A DNA stretch of 64,000 nt from Eubacteriaceae bacterium (GTDB lineage Bacteria; Bacillota; Clostridia; Lachnospirales; Lachnospiraceae), in NCBI GenBank assembly GCA_902363805.1, contig CABJBF010000001.1, positions 124,001 to 188,000 on the forward strand. The letters run 5' to 3'. Positions 8,763-17,812 of the stretch are shown here, one piece after another. A model generated the notes under the pieces. The model searched no databases. It saw nothing but the letters and a program-made list of their open reading frames with translations, and had not been told where the DNA came from. The position numbers and the translations under genes are program-made. Each line of letters starts with the position of its first letter. Positions within the stretch are counted from its first letter, which is position 1.

Positions 8763-8791
8763 TTGACATTATCAATGAATACGTTTATAAT
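8763..8791 (+). promoter_or_regulatory. Consensus promoter for the restriction island
   Basis: TTGACA (8763-8768), 17 bp spacer, TATAAT (8786-8791). It lies 45 bp upstream of the small XRE gene, so the controller and methyltransferase would share this start. Confidence 0.75.
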
Positions 8792-8836
8792 TTTGATATA
8801 AAGAGTTGTTATGACAGTTATCAGGAGGAATAGCAA

Positions 8837-9046
8837 ATGACAATAGCAGAACAGATTAAAGTGTTATGCGTAAGGTGCAGCGTGAGCGAAGCAGAGCTTG
8901 CTAGACGACTTGGTAAATCGCCTCAAAGTTTTAATTCCAAAATGAAGCGTGAAAGTTTTACGGTGGATGATTTGGACAAAATTGCAGAGGTGCTTGGCGC
9001 TCAATTTAGCAGAGAATTTATTTTGGCAAATGGAGAAAAAATTTGA
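8837..9046 (+). CDS. Small XRE-type regulator at the head of the R-M island
   Basis: 69 residues, almost entirely one helix-turn-helix (SEAELARRLGKSPQSFNSKMKRESF). AGGAGG precedes the ATG. Its TGA overlaps the ATG of the methyltransferase (TGATG), giving translational coupling. By position it could be a controller that times methyltransferase and nuclease expression, although its sequence looks like a general Cro/CI-type HTH. Confidence 0.75.
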   Translation: MTIAEQIKVLCVRCSVSEAELARRLGKSPQSFNSKMKRESFTVDDLDKIAEVLGAQFSREFILANGEKI

Positions 9047-10113
9047 TGGTAGATATAGTGAAAGAGTTTAGAATGGGAGAGTTGTTTTGCGGACCAGGTG
9101 GTTTAGCACTAGGTGCGACAACAGCAGAAATTGAAGATCCAGAATATAAGATTATACATAAATGGGCAAATGATTATGATCAGGATACATGCAATACTTA
9201 TACAAGAAATATATGCCCGGAAGATAAAGAGAGCGTTATATGTGGTGATGTAAGACAACTTGATATTGATAAGCTGGGAGATATTGACGCACTCGCCTTT
9301 GGATTTCCATGTAATGACTTTTCGGTAGTTGGAGAACAGAAAGGTTTTGATGGAACATTTGGTCCCTTATATACATATGGGGTCAAGGTGCTTAAGAGAT
9401 ATCAGCCATTATGGTTTCTGGCGGAGAATGTGGGGGGATTGAAGAGTGCAAATGAGGGAAAAGCATTTAAAAAGATACAAGAAGATTTAAAAACAGCTGG
9501 GTATAGAATCTATCCCAATTTGTATAAATTTGAGGAGTATGGAGTTCCCCAGGCACGTCATAGAGTGATAATTGTTGGGATTCGCAAGGATTTACCTTTT
9601 GAGTTTAAAATTCCAAGTCCAGCATTGTATAAAGATGTAGATGTAACCTGTAAAAACGCTATAGAAAATCCGCCTATTACAAAGGATGCAGCAAACAATG
9701 AATTGACGAAACAGTCTCCACAGGTTATTAAACGGCTGTCATATATTAAACCAGGACAGAATGCATTTACGGCAGATTTGCCGGAAGAATTGCAGTTGAA
9801 AGTAAAGGGAGCAAAAATAAGTCAGATTTACAAACGCCTTGATCCAAGCAAGCCGGCATATACGGTGACTGGTTCTGGAGGCGGTGGTACGCATATGTAT
9901 CATTATTCAGAACCAAGAGCATTGACAAATCGTGAACGGGCAAGACTTCAGACTTTCCCAGATGATTACATTTTTGAAGGTTCAAAAGAATCAGTGAGAA
10001 AGCAGATTGGCATGGCTGTTCCGGCAAAAGGTGCCAAAATTATTTTTGAGGCAATATTAAAAACCTTTGCTGGAATTGAATACGAAAGTATAGAACCAAG
10101 TATAAAGGAGTAA
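9046..10113 (+). CDS. DNA cytosine-C5 methyltransferase
   Basis: Methylates cytosine in the recognition site of the neighbouring nucleases. 355 residues with motifs in order: I (GELFCGPGGLALG), IV with catalytic Cys (FGFPCNDFS), VI (ENVGG), VIII (QARHRVIIVG), IX (NRERARLQTFPDDY) and X (KQIGMAVP). The variable region between VIII and IX (about 190-270) should hold the target recognition. It starts on the ATG overlapping the upstream TGA. Only one methyltransferase serves the two nuclease genes downstream. Vsr at the end of the operon fits a C5 enzyme. Confidence 0.93.
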   Translation: MVDIVKEFRMGELFCGPGGLALGATTAEIEDPEYKIIHKWANDYDQDTCNTYTRNICPEDKESVICGDVRQLDIDKLGDIDALAFGFPCNDFSVVGEQKGFDGTFGPLYTYGVKVLKRYQPLWFLAENVGGLKSANEGKAFKKIQEDLKTAGYRIYPNLYKFEEYGVPQARHRVIIVGIRKDLPFEFKIPSPALYKDVDVTCKNAIENPPITKDAANNELTKQSPQVIKRLSYIKPGQNAFTADLPEELQLKVKGAKISQIYKRLDPSKPAYTVTGSGGGGTHMYHYSEPRALTNRERARLQTFPDDYIFEGSKESVRKQIGMAVPAKGAKIIFEAILKTFAGIEYESIEPSIKE

Positions 10114-10116
10114 GGA

Positions 10117-11136
10117 ATGTACACAGAGAATTTTGAAGAGCAAATTTTATTTGCACCTGCAAAAAAAGATGGAAAGGCATGTAATCATCTCAAAATTGTT
10201 ACAGCATTTACTGATGTAGAACGTATTTCCAGTCATTTAATTAAGTTGTTTGATGGGAAAAACAAGGAATATGTAGCCAATATTAAAGTGGATATTATTT
10301 TAGGAATGATAAGAGGTGCAGGACTTACATTGAAAAAGCATAAGAAGATCTGTTTACTGCTTAAAAGGCTGAATAGCGTTTCAGGAATGCCTAAAGTTAC
10401 CTGCCGTTATATAGTCGAAGGAAAGCAGGTGCATTCTAAAGTATATATTTGGTGCAAAGGAAATAAAGCCGTAGAAGCATATAATGGTTCTGCAAATTAT
10501 ACGATGAATGCATTTTTTGCTCGCCGCGAATGTATGGATTCCTGCAATCCGCAAGAGGCAAATCGATATTATAAAAGTTTATTGAAAGACACAATTGATT
10601 GCTTTGATGAATTAATAAAAGAAAAAGTGTCATTTTCAGTGAAAAGAAGTGCGGAAGAGGATATTGCAGATACAAACTTGGAGAACTTAACGTGGGAGCA
10701 TTATCAAGAGTTGGAGCCGGTGGACAGTATTGAGGTTTCATTGTTAAAAGCGGATGGAAGTGATACTGGATACGGTTCTGGGGTAAATTGGGGCATTCGT
10801 AAAAATGGTTATAAACGAAATCGTAACCAGGCATATATTCCGTATAATACTGGTGACCAAAAAACAGGATTTTTTCCTAAGAAAAATGAAGATGGAACAT
10901 ATCCAGTGTTTAAGGTAGTTACACAAGATTATGACGCATTTTATATGCGGCAGGCACAGGCAAATGGTAAGGCCTTAGAAACACCAGAGAGCAACGCTAT
11001 TATCGGTGAATGGATACGTCATAAGATAGGCGTGCCAGATGGAACTTATATTACAAAGCAGATGCTCGAAACAGCCGATGGCACAACAGTAGTATTTAAG
11101 AAATTTGAAGATGGTATTTATACGTTGGAGTACTAA
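10117..11136 (+). CDS. Type II restriction endonuclease, PLD fold (NgoFVII-like)
   Basis: 339 residues. The N-terminal ~180 residues form a phospholipase-D-type nuclease domain with HSKVYIW and GSANYT (the HxK...N signature at about residues 108-128), as in BfiI/NgoFVII-type enzymes. The C-terminal half (from about residue 205, VDSIEVSLLKADG... to the end) matches the NgoFVII family DNA-recognition domain. Starts 3 nt after the methyltransferase with GGAGTAAGGA upstream. Family members are associated with C5 methyltransferases; the actual site cannot be read from sequence. Confidence 0.8.
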   Translation: MYTENFEEQILFAPAKKDGKACNHLKIVTAFTDVERISSHLIKLFDGKNKEYVANIKVDIILGMIRGAGLTLKKHKKICLLLKRLNSVSGMPKVTCRYIVEGKQVHSKVYIWCKGNKAVEAYNGSANYTMNAFFARRECMDSCNPQEANRYYKSLLKDTIDCFDELIKEKVSFSVKRSAEEDIADTNLENLTWEHYQELEPVDSIEVSLLKADGSDTGYGSGVNWGIRKNGYKRNRNQAYIPYNTGDQKTGFFPKKNEDGTYPVFKVVTQDYDAFYMRQAQANGKALETPESNAIIGEWIRHKIGVPDGTYITKQMLETADGTTVVFKKFEDGIYTLEY

Positions 11137-11148
11137 AGGAGTGGTTGC

Positions 11149-12705
11149 ATGTTAAACTATTGGTGGGTTACACGCCCTAAACGAAAATTAAATTCAATTC
11201 CCGAGGTGCTTGCTGCATTTGCGGACTTGTCGTTGAATGAAGAATGGGCTGGTCAGAGGAATTCTCATTTAGCATACGAAGATGCATTGGAGCAGGCAGG
11301 GCTGAAAAGAAAAGGTGAACGGCGTGACCAGACTGGTGGAGGTGCAAGAACATATAAGGCATGGCTTGTCAGCCTTGGTTTGATATTTACGCAGGAGTCA
11401 ACTGGCAGGATTAAATTGACACTGGCAGGAGAAGCAATTATGAGTGGAGATTCTCCAGTTGAAGTTTTGAAAGGACAGATACTGAAATATCAGTTTCCTT
11501 CTGCGTTTTCCATTGGACGCGGAGTGCAGGTCGCTCCAAGATTTAAAATCCGTCCCTTCCGATTTTTGTTAAAACTATTGATGGATGCGAGAGTTGCTTA
11601 TCTGACAGAGGAAGAAATTGCTAAAATTGTTGTGACGGAAGCAGAAAACGAAAGTACAAAATGTTTCAATTATATTGTGGATAGGATTGAACAATTTCGT
11701 AGTTATGGAGACAGCTGCCTTGAAGAAGACTTTTTTGAAAAGTATAAGTCATCAAAGGGGAGTGTTAATCCAGAGCATCCGTACAGTCATCTTACAGATC
11801 TTGCTAATACACTGATAAATTGGCTGGAATATACGCAGTTGGTAAAACGCGATGGTGGAAAAGTTGCTGTGCTGCAAGAGAAAATTTCAGAGGTTAAACA
11901 GATATTGGAAGACATTCCTAAGTTTATTGACCGTCCTGAGCAGCATGAGTATTTTCAAAGAAAATATGGATTAGATCCAAAACATAAAAAAGATAATCGG
12001 AATCTTGCATTAACCAAAACCGTAACAGCAGCAATGATTGCAAGGCAGAAGATAATGCAGGCGTATATTACGGAATCTCTGCAAAGACCGATTACAAGAA
12101 TTACACCAATGATTGTTGATTATATCGTACAGGTCACAGGAATTGATGGGAAAACTGTAGAAAATGTGTTGGTGGAAACATATCCAAATGGTTCTGTTGG
12201 TGCGTTTATGACAAAATACTTTGAAATGGCATTTAAAGGACGTGATGAAGCCACGGAATTTGAAAAGGCTACGGTAGAATTGTTTCAGGACGTGTTTGGA
12301 TATGAAGCAAAGCATGTAGGCCCGATTGGTCTTACACCGGATGTGCTTTTGTTATCAGACAGTGATGGTTATCAGGCGATTCTTGATAATAAAGCATATC
12401 ATAAGTATACAATCAGTAATGATCATTATAACCGGATGGTGCATAATTATATTGAGAATTTGTCCAATTACAGCGATTCGCCAGATCGGCTGGCATTTTT
12501 TTCCTATATAGCGGGCGGCTTTGGAAAAAACATTGATAAGCAGATACAGTCGGTAGCTGATGCAACAGGAGTAAATGGTTCAGCAATCAGTGTTACAAAT
12601 ATGATTAAAATGGTTGAACAGCATAATAAGGTGCCATATAGCCATAAAAGACTGTCCGAAATTTTTAGTGTGAATCGACAGGTATTGATGCAGGATTTGA
12701 TTTAA
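11149..12705 (+). CDS. AlwI-family type II restriction endonuclease
   Basis: 518 residues beginning with the family signature LNYWWVTRPKRKLNSIPEVL. A PD-(D/E)xK nuclease centre is visible at about residues 396-415 (GLTPDVLLLSDSDGYQAILDNK). AlwI itself cuts outside GGATC, but the specificity of this member is not deducible. It starts 12 nt after the PLD nuclease with AAAGGAG. Two unrelated nucleases behind a single methyltransferase is unusual: either two subunits of one system or a captured second nuclease. Confidence 0.82.
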   Translation: MLNYWWVTRPKRKLNSIPEVLAAFADLSLNEEWAGQRNSHLAYEDALEQAGLKRKGERRDQTGGGARTYKAWLVSLGLIFTQESTGRIKLTLAGEAIMSGDSPVEVLKGQILKYQFPSAFSIGRGVQVAPRFKIRPFRFLLKLLMDARVAYLTEEEIAKIVVTEAENESTKCFNYIVDRIEQFRSYGDSCLEEDFFEKYKSSKGSVNPEHPYSHLTDLANTLINWLEYTQLVKRDGGKVAVLQEKISEVKQILEDIPKFIDRPEQHEYFQRKYGLDPKHKKDNRNLALTKTVTAAMIARQKIMQAYITESLQRPITRITPMIVDYIVQVTGIDGKTVENVLVETYPNGSVGAFMTKYFEMAFKGRDEATEFEKATVELFQDVFGYEAKHVGPIGLTPDVLLLSDSDGYQAILDNKAYHKYTISNDHYNRMVHNYIENLSNYSDSPDRLAFFSYIAGGFGKNIDKQIQSVADATGVNGSAISVTNMIKMVEQHNKVPYSHKRLSEIFSVNRQVLMQDLI

Positions 12706-12723
12706 AGCTACAGAGGTGATGTG

Positions 12724-13179
12724 ATGGATAACCTTACAAAGGAGCAACGGCGGAAAAATATGCAGCATATTCACTCAAAAGATACCAAGATAGAGGTTAT
12801 TCTGCGGAAAGCGTTGTGGCAGAAAGGGTATCGCTATCGTAAAAACTGCAAAGATATTCCAGGAAAACCAGATATTGCGTTGACTAAGTACAAAATTGCA
12901 ATATTCTGTGATGGAGAGTTTTTTCATGGGAAAGACTGGGAAGTCTTAAAGCCGCGATTAGAGAAAAGCAATAACGGAGAGTATTGGATTAGTAAAATAT
13001 CACGAAACCGGGAACGGGATGATGAGATTAACAAGAAATTGTTATTTGAAGGATGGACTGTAATTCGGTTTTGGGGAAATGAAATAAAGAAGAATACAGA
13101 TGAGTGTGTCAGAGTAATAGAGGAGGCAATTTTTGATTTAAAACTCAGCAAGGAGGAGTTTGATGACACAATCAGCTGA
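12724..13179 (+). CDS. vsr: Very short patch repair endonuclease
   Basis: Nicks 5' of T in T:G mismatches that arise by deamination of 5-methylcytosine, protecting sites of the C5 methyltransferase upstream. 151 residues from the ATG at 12724 (a GTG one codon earlier is possible; AGAGGTGAT upstream). It shows the Vsr signature RRKNMQHIHSKDTKIE, the catalytic-region FCDGEFFHG and the C-terminal GWTVIRFWGNEI. Last intact gene of the R-M operon. Confidence 0.93.
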   Translation: MDNLTKEQRRKNMQHIHSKDTKIEVILRKALWQKGYRYRKNCKDIPGKPDIALTKYKIAIFCDGEFFHGKDWEVLKPRLEKSNNGEYWISKISRNRERDDEINKKLLFEGWTVIRFWGNEIKKNTDECVRVIEEAIFDLKLSKEEFDDTIS

Positions 13180-13249
13180 ATTAATGGAAAAAGAATCTAT
13201 TGTAGAAGAGTGTGAGAAATTTTGGGTTAAAATAGTTTTAATATATTAG
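13163..13249 (+). pseudogene. Relic of a further gene after vsr
   Basis: An ATG with AGGAGGAG upstream overlaps the vsr stop and encodes 28 residues (MTQSAELMEKESIVEECEKF...) before a TAG. A further coding-like stretch at about 13306-13377 (GYGSDYGYVRVRGMGDREKV) in another frame ends with a stop. Together they look like the two ends of a gene that lost its middle. Family not recognised. Confidence 0.4.
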
Positions 13250-13430
13250 CAAGCGAATAGAATTGGTTATCAAATTCGTGGTTGATGAAATAGTTCCGAT
13301 AAGGTTATGGAAGCGATTATGGATATGTACGTGTGAGAGGAATGGGGGATCGGGAAAAGGTTAAATTATAAAAAATATTGAAAACATAAATTGTACAAAG
13401 AAAGCAGAAAAATGTAAGAGAGGCGACGCG

Positions 13431-14645
13431 ATGCGGAGAGAACCCACAAAATTTGAATACCGAAGAGAAACTTCAGCGTACGATAAGTCTGATTATAGGA
13501 GTAAATTTTACAAAGGAAGATGGGAAAAAGCTTGGATTAAGAATAGAGTTCAATACGCCATTAATGATAAAATAGATTTATATGAATCTATGTGGGAAGG
13601 CTATGTGGACAAAACAGAACATATGCCAAAAAGATTGTTTAAGTTTTTTCCTTTTAATCATAATAGCCTTAAATGCATAGAAACAAATGCAGTATTTATG
13701 AATGATCCTAGTAATTTTAATGATCCTTTCGATTGTGTACTGTGTGCCAATGAAAATGAATTTCTTAAGCAGTCTTTGTTAGATTATTTAATAGAAACAG
13801 ATGCTGTTAATCGTGAGATATTAACAGTAGAGGAACTAAATAAATTAAAAAACAGTTTCTGTGGTAATTGGGAAAATACAGCTATATATCGAACCTTTGA
13901 TAGTGTAGTTAATCATATTTGTTTTGATGCTGAATTAAGAAAAATGCGCAAGGGTAGTGATGAAATTGATAAGGAATTATATAGGGCAAGAATTAAATAT
14001 CAGAAGGGAATAAAAGAACTAAGAAAAAGCATCGTAGGAGTTACATCATTTGCAGACATTAATGAATTTAAATTGACATCTTATATGGAATTATGGTCAC
14101 ATTATGCTCAAAATCATGAGGGGTTTTGTGTTGAATATGATTTAACACAATCTATTATGGATGATAGAGAGAATGCAATGATTCTAGGCGGATTACTACC
14201 TTGTGAATATGGAGCAAAACAGATAGTTTTAAGCAAAAGAAAGATATATAAATATATAAATAAAATACCATTTACATCGTATGAGCAAATGGAGTTTGAT
14301 AAAAGTATTTTGCTGTCTTTTCTCACAAAGTCATCTTCCTGGAGATATGAAAATGAGTGGAGACTTTTGCTTCCGGTTGATATATGTAAAATATATGCGA
14401 ATATGATTCCTTTTTTTCCAATTAAAGCAATATACATAGGATGTAGAATGCCGGTTGATAATAGAGAGTATTTATATCGGTATGCACAACGAAAAGGGGT
14501 TAAAATTTATGATATGTCTATGCATGAATATAATTTTGAGTTAGAGGGCGACTATTCTGAAACGGAAATAAATCGATATTTTGAGCTGAAAGAAGAAAGT
14601 AAACAAAGAAATTTGAAAGATAGTAGATATAAGTTCTGGGAATAA
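13431..14645 (+). CDS. DUF2971 family protein
   Basis: 404 residues. Motifs of DUF2971 are visible: LFKFFPFNHNSLKCI, NDPSNFNDPFDC (about residue 105), a central VTSFADINE...ELWSHYAQNHEGFCVEYD (about 205-240) and YENEWRLLLP (about 308). Function is unknown; members are common in accessory regions. It stands alone, about 250 bp after vsr, with its own AGAGGCGACG ribosome site. AT-richer than the R-M genes. Confidence 0.75.
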   Translation: MRREPTKFEYRRETSAYDKSDYRSKFYKGRWEKAWIKNRVQYAINDKIDLYESMWEGYVDKTEHMPKRLFKFFPFNHNSLKCIETNAVFMNDPSNFNDPFDCVLCANENEFLKQSLLDYLIETDAVNREILTVEELNKLKNSFCGNWENTAIYRTFDSVVNHICFDAELRKMRKGSDEIDKELYRARIKYQKGIKELRKSIVGVTSFADINEFKLTSYMELWSHYAQNHEGFCVEYDLTQSIMDDRENAMILGGLLPCEYGAKQIVLSKRKIYKYINKIPFTSYEQMEFDKSILLSFLTKSSSWRYENEWRLLLPVDICKIYANMIPFFPIKAIYIGCRMPVDNREYLYRYAQRKGVKIYDMSMHEYNFELEGDYSETEINRYFELKEESKQRNLKDSRYKFWE

Positions 14646-14734
14646 TGGTTGTTTATATATAGATGGTAAGCACCTAATTTTAGGGTGGGTTCCATTCTCT
14701 ATAATAATTGTTAGAAAACACAGGCTAGATTTAA

Positions 14735-14950
14735 GTGTTTTACTCTATATCAACAATTAATGAATTAGATACAATGGGGAGAGATAGTGCTGGCGAGTTG
14801 GAGGCGGTTCTGTCAGGATCATTGTCAGCAGTTTTGAACGATAAGCAACAGTCCAAAAAAGTATCTAATATTCTTCAGGCTATGAAGCGAGAAGGTATTG
14901 CTGATGTTGACGGTGTTGGACATGTTGCAAGATGGTATTTGAAAAAATAA
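14735..14950 (+). pseudogene. C-terminal fragment, possibly winged-helix domain
   Basis: 71 codons from a GTG without a convincing ribosome site. The segment VLNDKQQSKKVSNILQAMKREGIADV...ARWYLKK looks like the last helix-turn-helix of a larger protein rather than a complete gene. Probably a remnant near the right end of element A. Confidence 0.35.
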
Positions 14951-15133
14951 GCATTTGAACTAATTTAGCTAAAGAAAAAACGATTTGGTCTAAGTGCTTA
15001 ACGAAAAATACCGAAAAATATGGACTTTTCCATGGACTAATAGATATAATTAGTTCAAAATTAGTCCAAGATGGAATATTTAAGTTCCATTGATGGATAA
15101 ATTGCAGAAAGCGAAGAAGAAATTATAAAGAGT
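14951..15133. other. Non-coding right end of element A with inverted repeats
   Basis: GGACTAAT (15034-15041) pairs with ATTAGTCC (15060-15067), and ATGGAA pairs with TTCCAT at 15071-15090. No gene seen between 14951 and the repressor at 15453. The structures could bind Xis or host factors, or be remnants. Confidence 0.35.
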
Positions 15134-15155
15134 TGTTAGCAAAATGTAAGCAAAA
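15134..15155. repeat. Arm-type direct repeats, right end of element A
   Basis: TGTTAGCAAAA followed by TGTAAGCAAAA, 118 bp before the core at 15252. It matches the left-end doublet at 2141 in sequence, and the distance matches the right ends of element B (121 bp) and of the third element (123 bp). Confidence 0.6.
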
Positions 15156-15251
15156 AATCCCGCGAATTCAAAAAATCACTAGAATAAGTAGGCTGAACAT
15201 ACAAAATACCCGCTTTGACGAAGTGACAAACCACAACATATGGGTGTCGGA

Positions 15252-15265
15252 ATTGAGTTTGAATA
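15252..15265. other. Attachment core shared by elements A and B
   Basis: ATTGAGTTTGAATA, identical to the end of guaA at 2079-2092. It is both the right core of element A and the left core of element B, as expected for sequential insertion at one site. Confidence 0.75.
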
Positions 15266-15325
15266 ATCCACACAATCATAAAATGCCAGTATTTATGCGG
15301 GTTACAAGCAAATTTGCTTAGTGCT

Positions 15326-15346
15326 TGGCAACAAAATGGCAACATT
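15326..15346. repeat. Arm-type direct repeats, left end of element B
   Basis: TGGCAACAAAA followed by TGGCAACATT, 74 bp inside the core. Same class as the doublet at 30486. Confidence 0.6.
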
Positions 15347-15395
15347 TTGTGATTATTCAAGAGATAAAAATTTTATTTCATAACGTATATAAAGA

Positions 15396-15448
15396 AACCT
15401 TACTGATTTTCAGAAGTAAAAAACTGAATATCGGTAAGGTTTTCTTTT
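15396..15448. terminator. Terminator-like hairpin inside the left end of element B
   Basis: AACCTTACTGAT pairs with ATCGGTAAGGTT and is followed by TTCTTTTTTT on the + strand. It lies beyond the 3' end of the repressor gene and would stop transcription entering from element A. Confidence 0.6.
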
Positions 15449-15452
15449 TTTC

Positions 15453-15977
15453 TTAATTTTCTTTTTTAGTCAATTCTTTTACGAGGTAATCACTCAATTC
15501 CTGAGAGGGTACCTTGGCACGTTTCTGGTAAGTATCCAGTTCCGGGTACTTATATCTCCATTTATCATATTCTTCCTTGCTGATTTCACCGTTTTCCAGT
15601 TTGTCAGCTTGTTCCATCCATGCACGAAACATTTCATCGACAGATGAGCCGGGAGCAGATATGGAAGAGTCAAGGCAGAGATGAGGTTGTCCATCTACAT
15701 TTTTTACCTTCAGACCATACATATCTTCCAGTGCAAATAGTGTATGCATCAGACCTATGTGAGTATCAATATCTGGAACTGTTAAGGCATGAGTATTGAT
15801 ATCAAAGATCTGAGACATTTGTTTTACAAGATCAATCTTAGGAACTCTGGCTTCAGATTCATACTGAGCCATGCGGACATCTGAGGTTTTCCCTTTGAAT
15901 CCCAGTTGCTCTCCGAGTTGTTTTTGCGTCATGCCTATGCGGTTGCGAAAATATTTGATACGTTGTCCGATTGCCAT
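15453..15977 (-). CDS. XRE-family HTH repressor of element B
   Basis: 174 residues from ATG at 15977, which has AAGGAGG 10 nt upstream; longer in-frame starts include that site. The N-terminal HTH (IGQRIKYFRNRIGMTQKQLGEQLGFKG, about residues 3-60) is of Cro/CI type and the C-terminal half is acidic. Divergent from xis/int; candidate operators are the ACTTAAACAAAA repeats in 16018-16210. Confidence 0.83.
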   Translation of the reverse strand: MAIGQRIKYFRNRIGMTQKQLGEQLGFKGKTSDVRMAQYESEARVPKIDLVKQMSQIFDINTHALTVPDIDTHIGLMHTLFALEDMYGLKVKNVDGQPHLCLDSSISAPGSSVDEMFRAWMEQADKLENGEISKEEYDKWRYKYPELDTYQKRAKVPSQELSDYLVKELTKKEN

Positions 15978-16089
15978 TTTTGTTTGCCTCCTTATAGTGG
16001 TCATTCGTGTTGCCATAATTGATTATGATAGAAAATAAAACAATTCTGTTTAGGTTCAGTATAGCATGAGCAATTTTGGATGGCAAGAA

Positions 16090-16187
16090 GAACTTAAACA
16101 AAAAAATTTAATGTTCTCGTTAAATCACTTGACTTAAATTAAAATGTTTAGTATTATGCAAATGTAGCAACTTAAACAAAATACGTT
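16090..16187. promoter_or_regulatory. Divergent control region of element B
   Basis: TTGACT (16129-16134), 17 bp spacer, TATTAT (16152-16157) reads toward xis/int. AACTTAAACAAAA occurs at about 16091 and 16169, on both sides of the promoter, and CTGTTTAGGTT (inverted half) at about 16048. These are candidate repressor operators, analogous to but different in sequence from those at 4940-5040. Confidence 0.65.
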
Positions 16188-16210
16188 AAGATAAAAAGGA
16201 GAGATGCGAT

Positions 16211-16393
16211 GTGACGAACAGAACTTTTATGACCGTAGAAGAAGTTGCAGCGGAACTGGGAGTTTCCAAGTCTTATGCTTATAAGATTGTCAAACAGCTA
16301 AATGAAGAATTACAGAAGCTGGGTTATCTTACGGTAGCTGGCAGAGTAAACACCAATTATTTTCGCAAAAAAGTATGTTACAGCGAAGTGTAA
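16211..16393 (+). CDS. Excisionase-like small HTH protein
   Basis: 60 residues from a GTG with AAAGGAGAG upstream. HTH visible in TVEEVAAELGVSKSYAYKIVKQL. Same organisation as the protein at 5073 of element A, and its end overlaps the upstream extension of the integrase frame. Probably the directionality factor for excision. Confidence 0.72.
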   Translation: MTNRTFMTVEEVAAELGVSKSYAYKIVKQLNEELQKLGYLTVAGRVNTNYFRKKVCYSEV

Positions 16394-16410
16394 GAGAGAG
16401 GAGAATTTGT

Positions 16411-17511
16411 ATGAGTATTTACAAAGATAATGTCACTGGGAAGTGGCGAGTGGTTTATCGGTATACCGACTGGACAGGAGAAACGCACCAGTCATCCAAA
16501 AGAGGATTTCCTACAAAACGAGAAGCACAGATGTGGGAACGAGAGCTATTGCTGAAGAAAGAAGCCAAACTGGATATGACTTTCGAAAGCTTTTATGAGA
16601 TTTATGTGGAGGATATGCAAAATCGAATTCGTGATAATACCTGGGGAACGAAGACAAATATTGCTAGAACTAAAATTCTTCCTTATTTCGGAAAGCGTAA
16701 AATAGGAGAAATTGAGCCCAGGGACATTATTGCATGGCAGAATGAACTGCTTGCGATCCGCCAGCCAAATGGAAAACCGTATTCTGCTTCTTATCTGCAG
16801 AAAATTCACAGTCAGTTAAGTGCTATTTTCAACCATGCAGTTAATTTTTACCATCTTCCATCTAATCCAGCACAGAAAGCAGGAAATATGGGAAAAGAGG
16901 AACACCGGGAAATGCTGTTCTGGACAAAAGAAGAATATCTGAAATTTGCAGATGCCATGATGGACAAGCCTGTTTCCTATTATGCATTTGAAATACTTTA
17001 CTGGTGTGGGCTTCGCATGGGCGAGTTATTAGCACTTACACCGGCAGATTTTAATTTTGAAACGCATACACTACGGATTAACAAGTCCTATCAGAGACTG
17101 CACCGGGAAGATGTGATTACACCACCAAAGACGTTAAAAAGTAATCGAACCATTAAGATGCCACAGTTTTTGTGTGATGAGATGCAGGATTATCTGAAAA
17201 TGCTGTATGAGCCGAAAGAGGACGAACGGATTTTCACAATTTCCAAATCTTATCTGCATCATGAAATGAACAGAGGATCAAAAGTATCTGGTGTGAAGCG
17301 AATCCGTGTGCATGATTTGAGACATTCCCATGTATCGTTATTGATCAATATGGGATTTACGGTATTAGCAATTGCAGACCGAATGGGACATGAGAGCATT
17401 GATATCACTTACCGATATGCACATCTGTTTCCAAGTGAGCAGACACAAATGGCAGAACAGCTGGATATTGAAAGGATGGAAAAATCAAATGGAGAAAAAT
17501 CTGGACAGTAA
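16411..17511 (+). CDS. int: Tyrosine recombinase integrase of element B
   Basis: 366 residues from ATG at 16411, preceded by GAGAGGAGA. Arm-binding domain (WRVVYRYTDWTGE), core-binding domain, and catalytic domain with Arg in CGLRMGELLAL, HDLRHSH, GHES and Tyr in YRYAHLFP. It is clearly related to the element A integrase throughout, especially in the core-binding and catalytic parts, and both elements share one integration core; the arm-binding parts and arm repeats differ more. Confidence 0.93.
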   Translation: MSIYKDNVTGKWRVVYRYTDWTGETHQSSKRGFPTKREAQMWERELLLKKEAKLDMTFESFYEIYVEDMQNRIRDNTWGTKTNIARTKILPYFGKRKIGEIEPRDIIAWQNELLAIRQPNGKPYSASYLQKIHSQLSAIFNHAVNFYHLPSNPAQKAGNMGKEEHREMLFWTKEEYLKFADAMMDKPVSYYAFEILYWCGLRMGELLALTPADFNFETHTLRINKSYQRLHREDVITPPKTLKSNRTIKMPQFLCDEMQDYLKMLYEPKEDERIFTISKSYLHHEMNRGSKVSGVKRIRVHDLRHSHVSLLINMGFTVLAIADRMGHESIDITYRYAHLFPSEQTQMAEQLDIERMEKSNGEKSGQ

Positions 17512-17812
17512 AGGAAGATGGAGAAACAAAATCGTAGCATTCCGGGTATCACCGGAAGAAGCAGAGCAGATTGATGCATGTGTCCGGTTGTCAGGACTCA
17601 GCAAACAGGACTATATCACGAAACGATTAACTGATCGGGAAATTGTGGTACAGGGGAACCCAAAAGTCTATAAAGCATTGCGAAATCAGATGGCAGAGAT
17701 TTATGAAGAATTGAAACATCTGGAAAAATGCAGTGAAGAAAATGAAGAGTTGTTGAGTACCCTGAGATTGGTCGCAGAGATATTGTATGGATTGAAAGGG
17801 GAAAATGAATGA
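17489..17812 (+). CDS. MobC-like relaxosome accessory protein
   Basis: 107 residues from the ATG at 17489, which overlaps the end of int and has AAAGGATGG upstream. The segment IVAFRVSPEEAEQIDACVRLSGLSKQDYI is the ribbon-helix-helix MobC type. Its last codons overlap the start of the RepA-like gene. It should bind oriT and help the relaxase at 20063. Confidence 0.72.
   Translation: MEKNLDSKGRWRNKIVAFRVSPEEAEQIDACVRLSGLSKQDYITKRLTDREIVVQGNPKVYKALRNQMAEIYEELKHLEKCSEENEELLSTLRLVAEILYGLKGENE

Larger units (their letters stand above)
2079..15265 (+). mobile_element. Element A: integrative element in guaA carrying a restriction island
   Basis: Bounded by identical 14 bp cores. Inside each end lies a doublet of arm-type repeats of the same sequence class (TGTAAGCAAA, 2141 and 15134), as expected for a lambda/Tn916-type tyrosine recombinase. 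Backbone: divergent XRE repressor, xis, int, mobC, repA-like ATPase, inverted repeats and an 80-residue protein. It has no relaxase gene and no conjugation genes, so any transfer must depend on functions supplied in trans, possibly by the adjacent element B. Cargo: DUF1848 pair, R-M genes, a DUF2971 protein and some relics. Confidence 0.75.
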
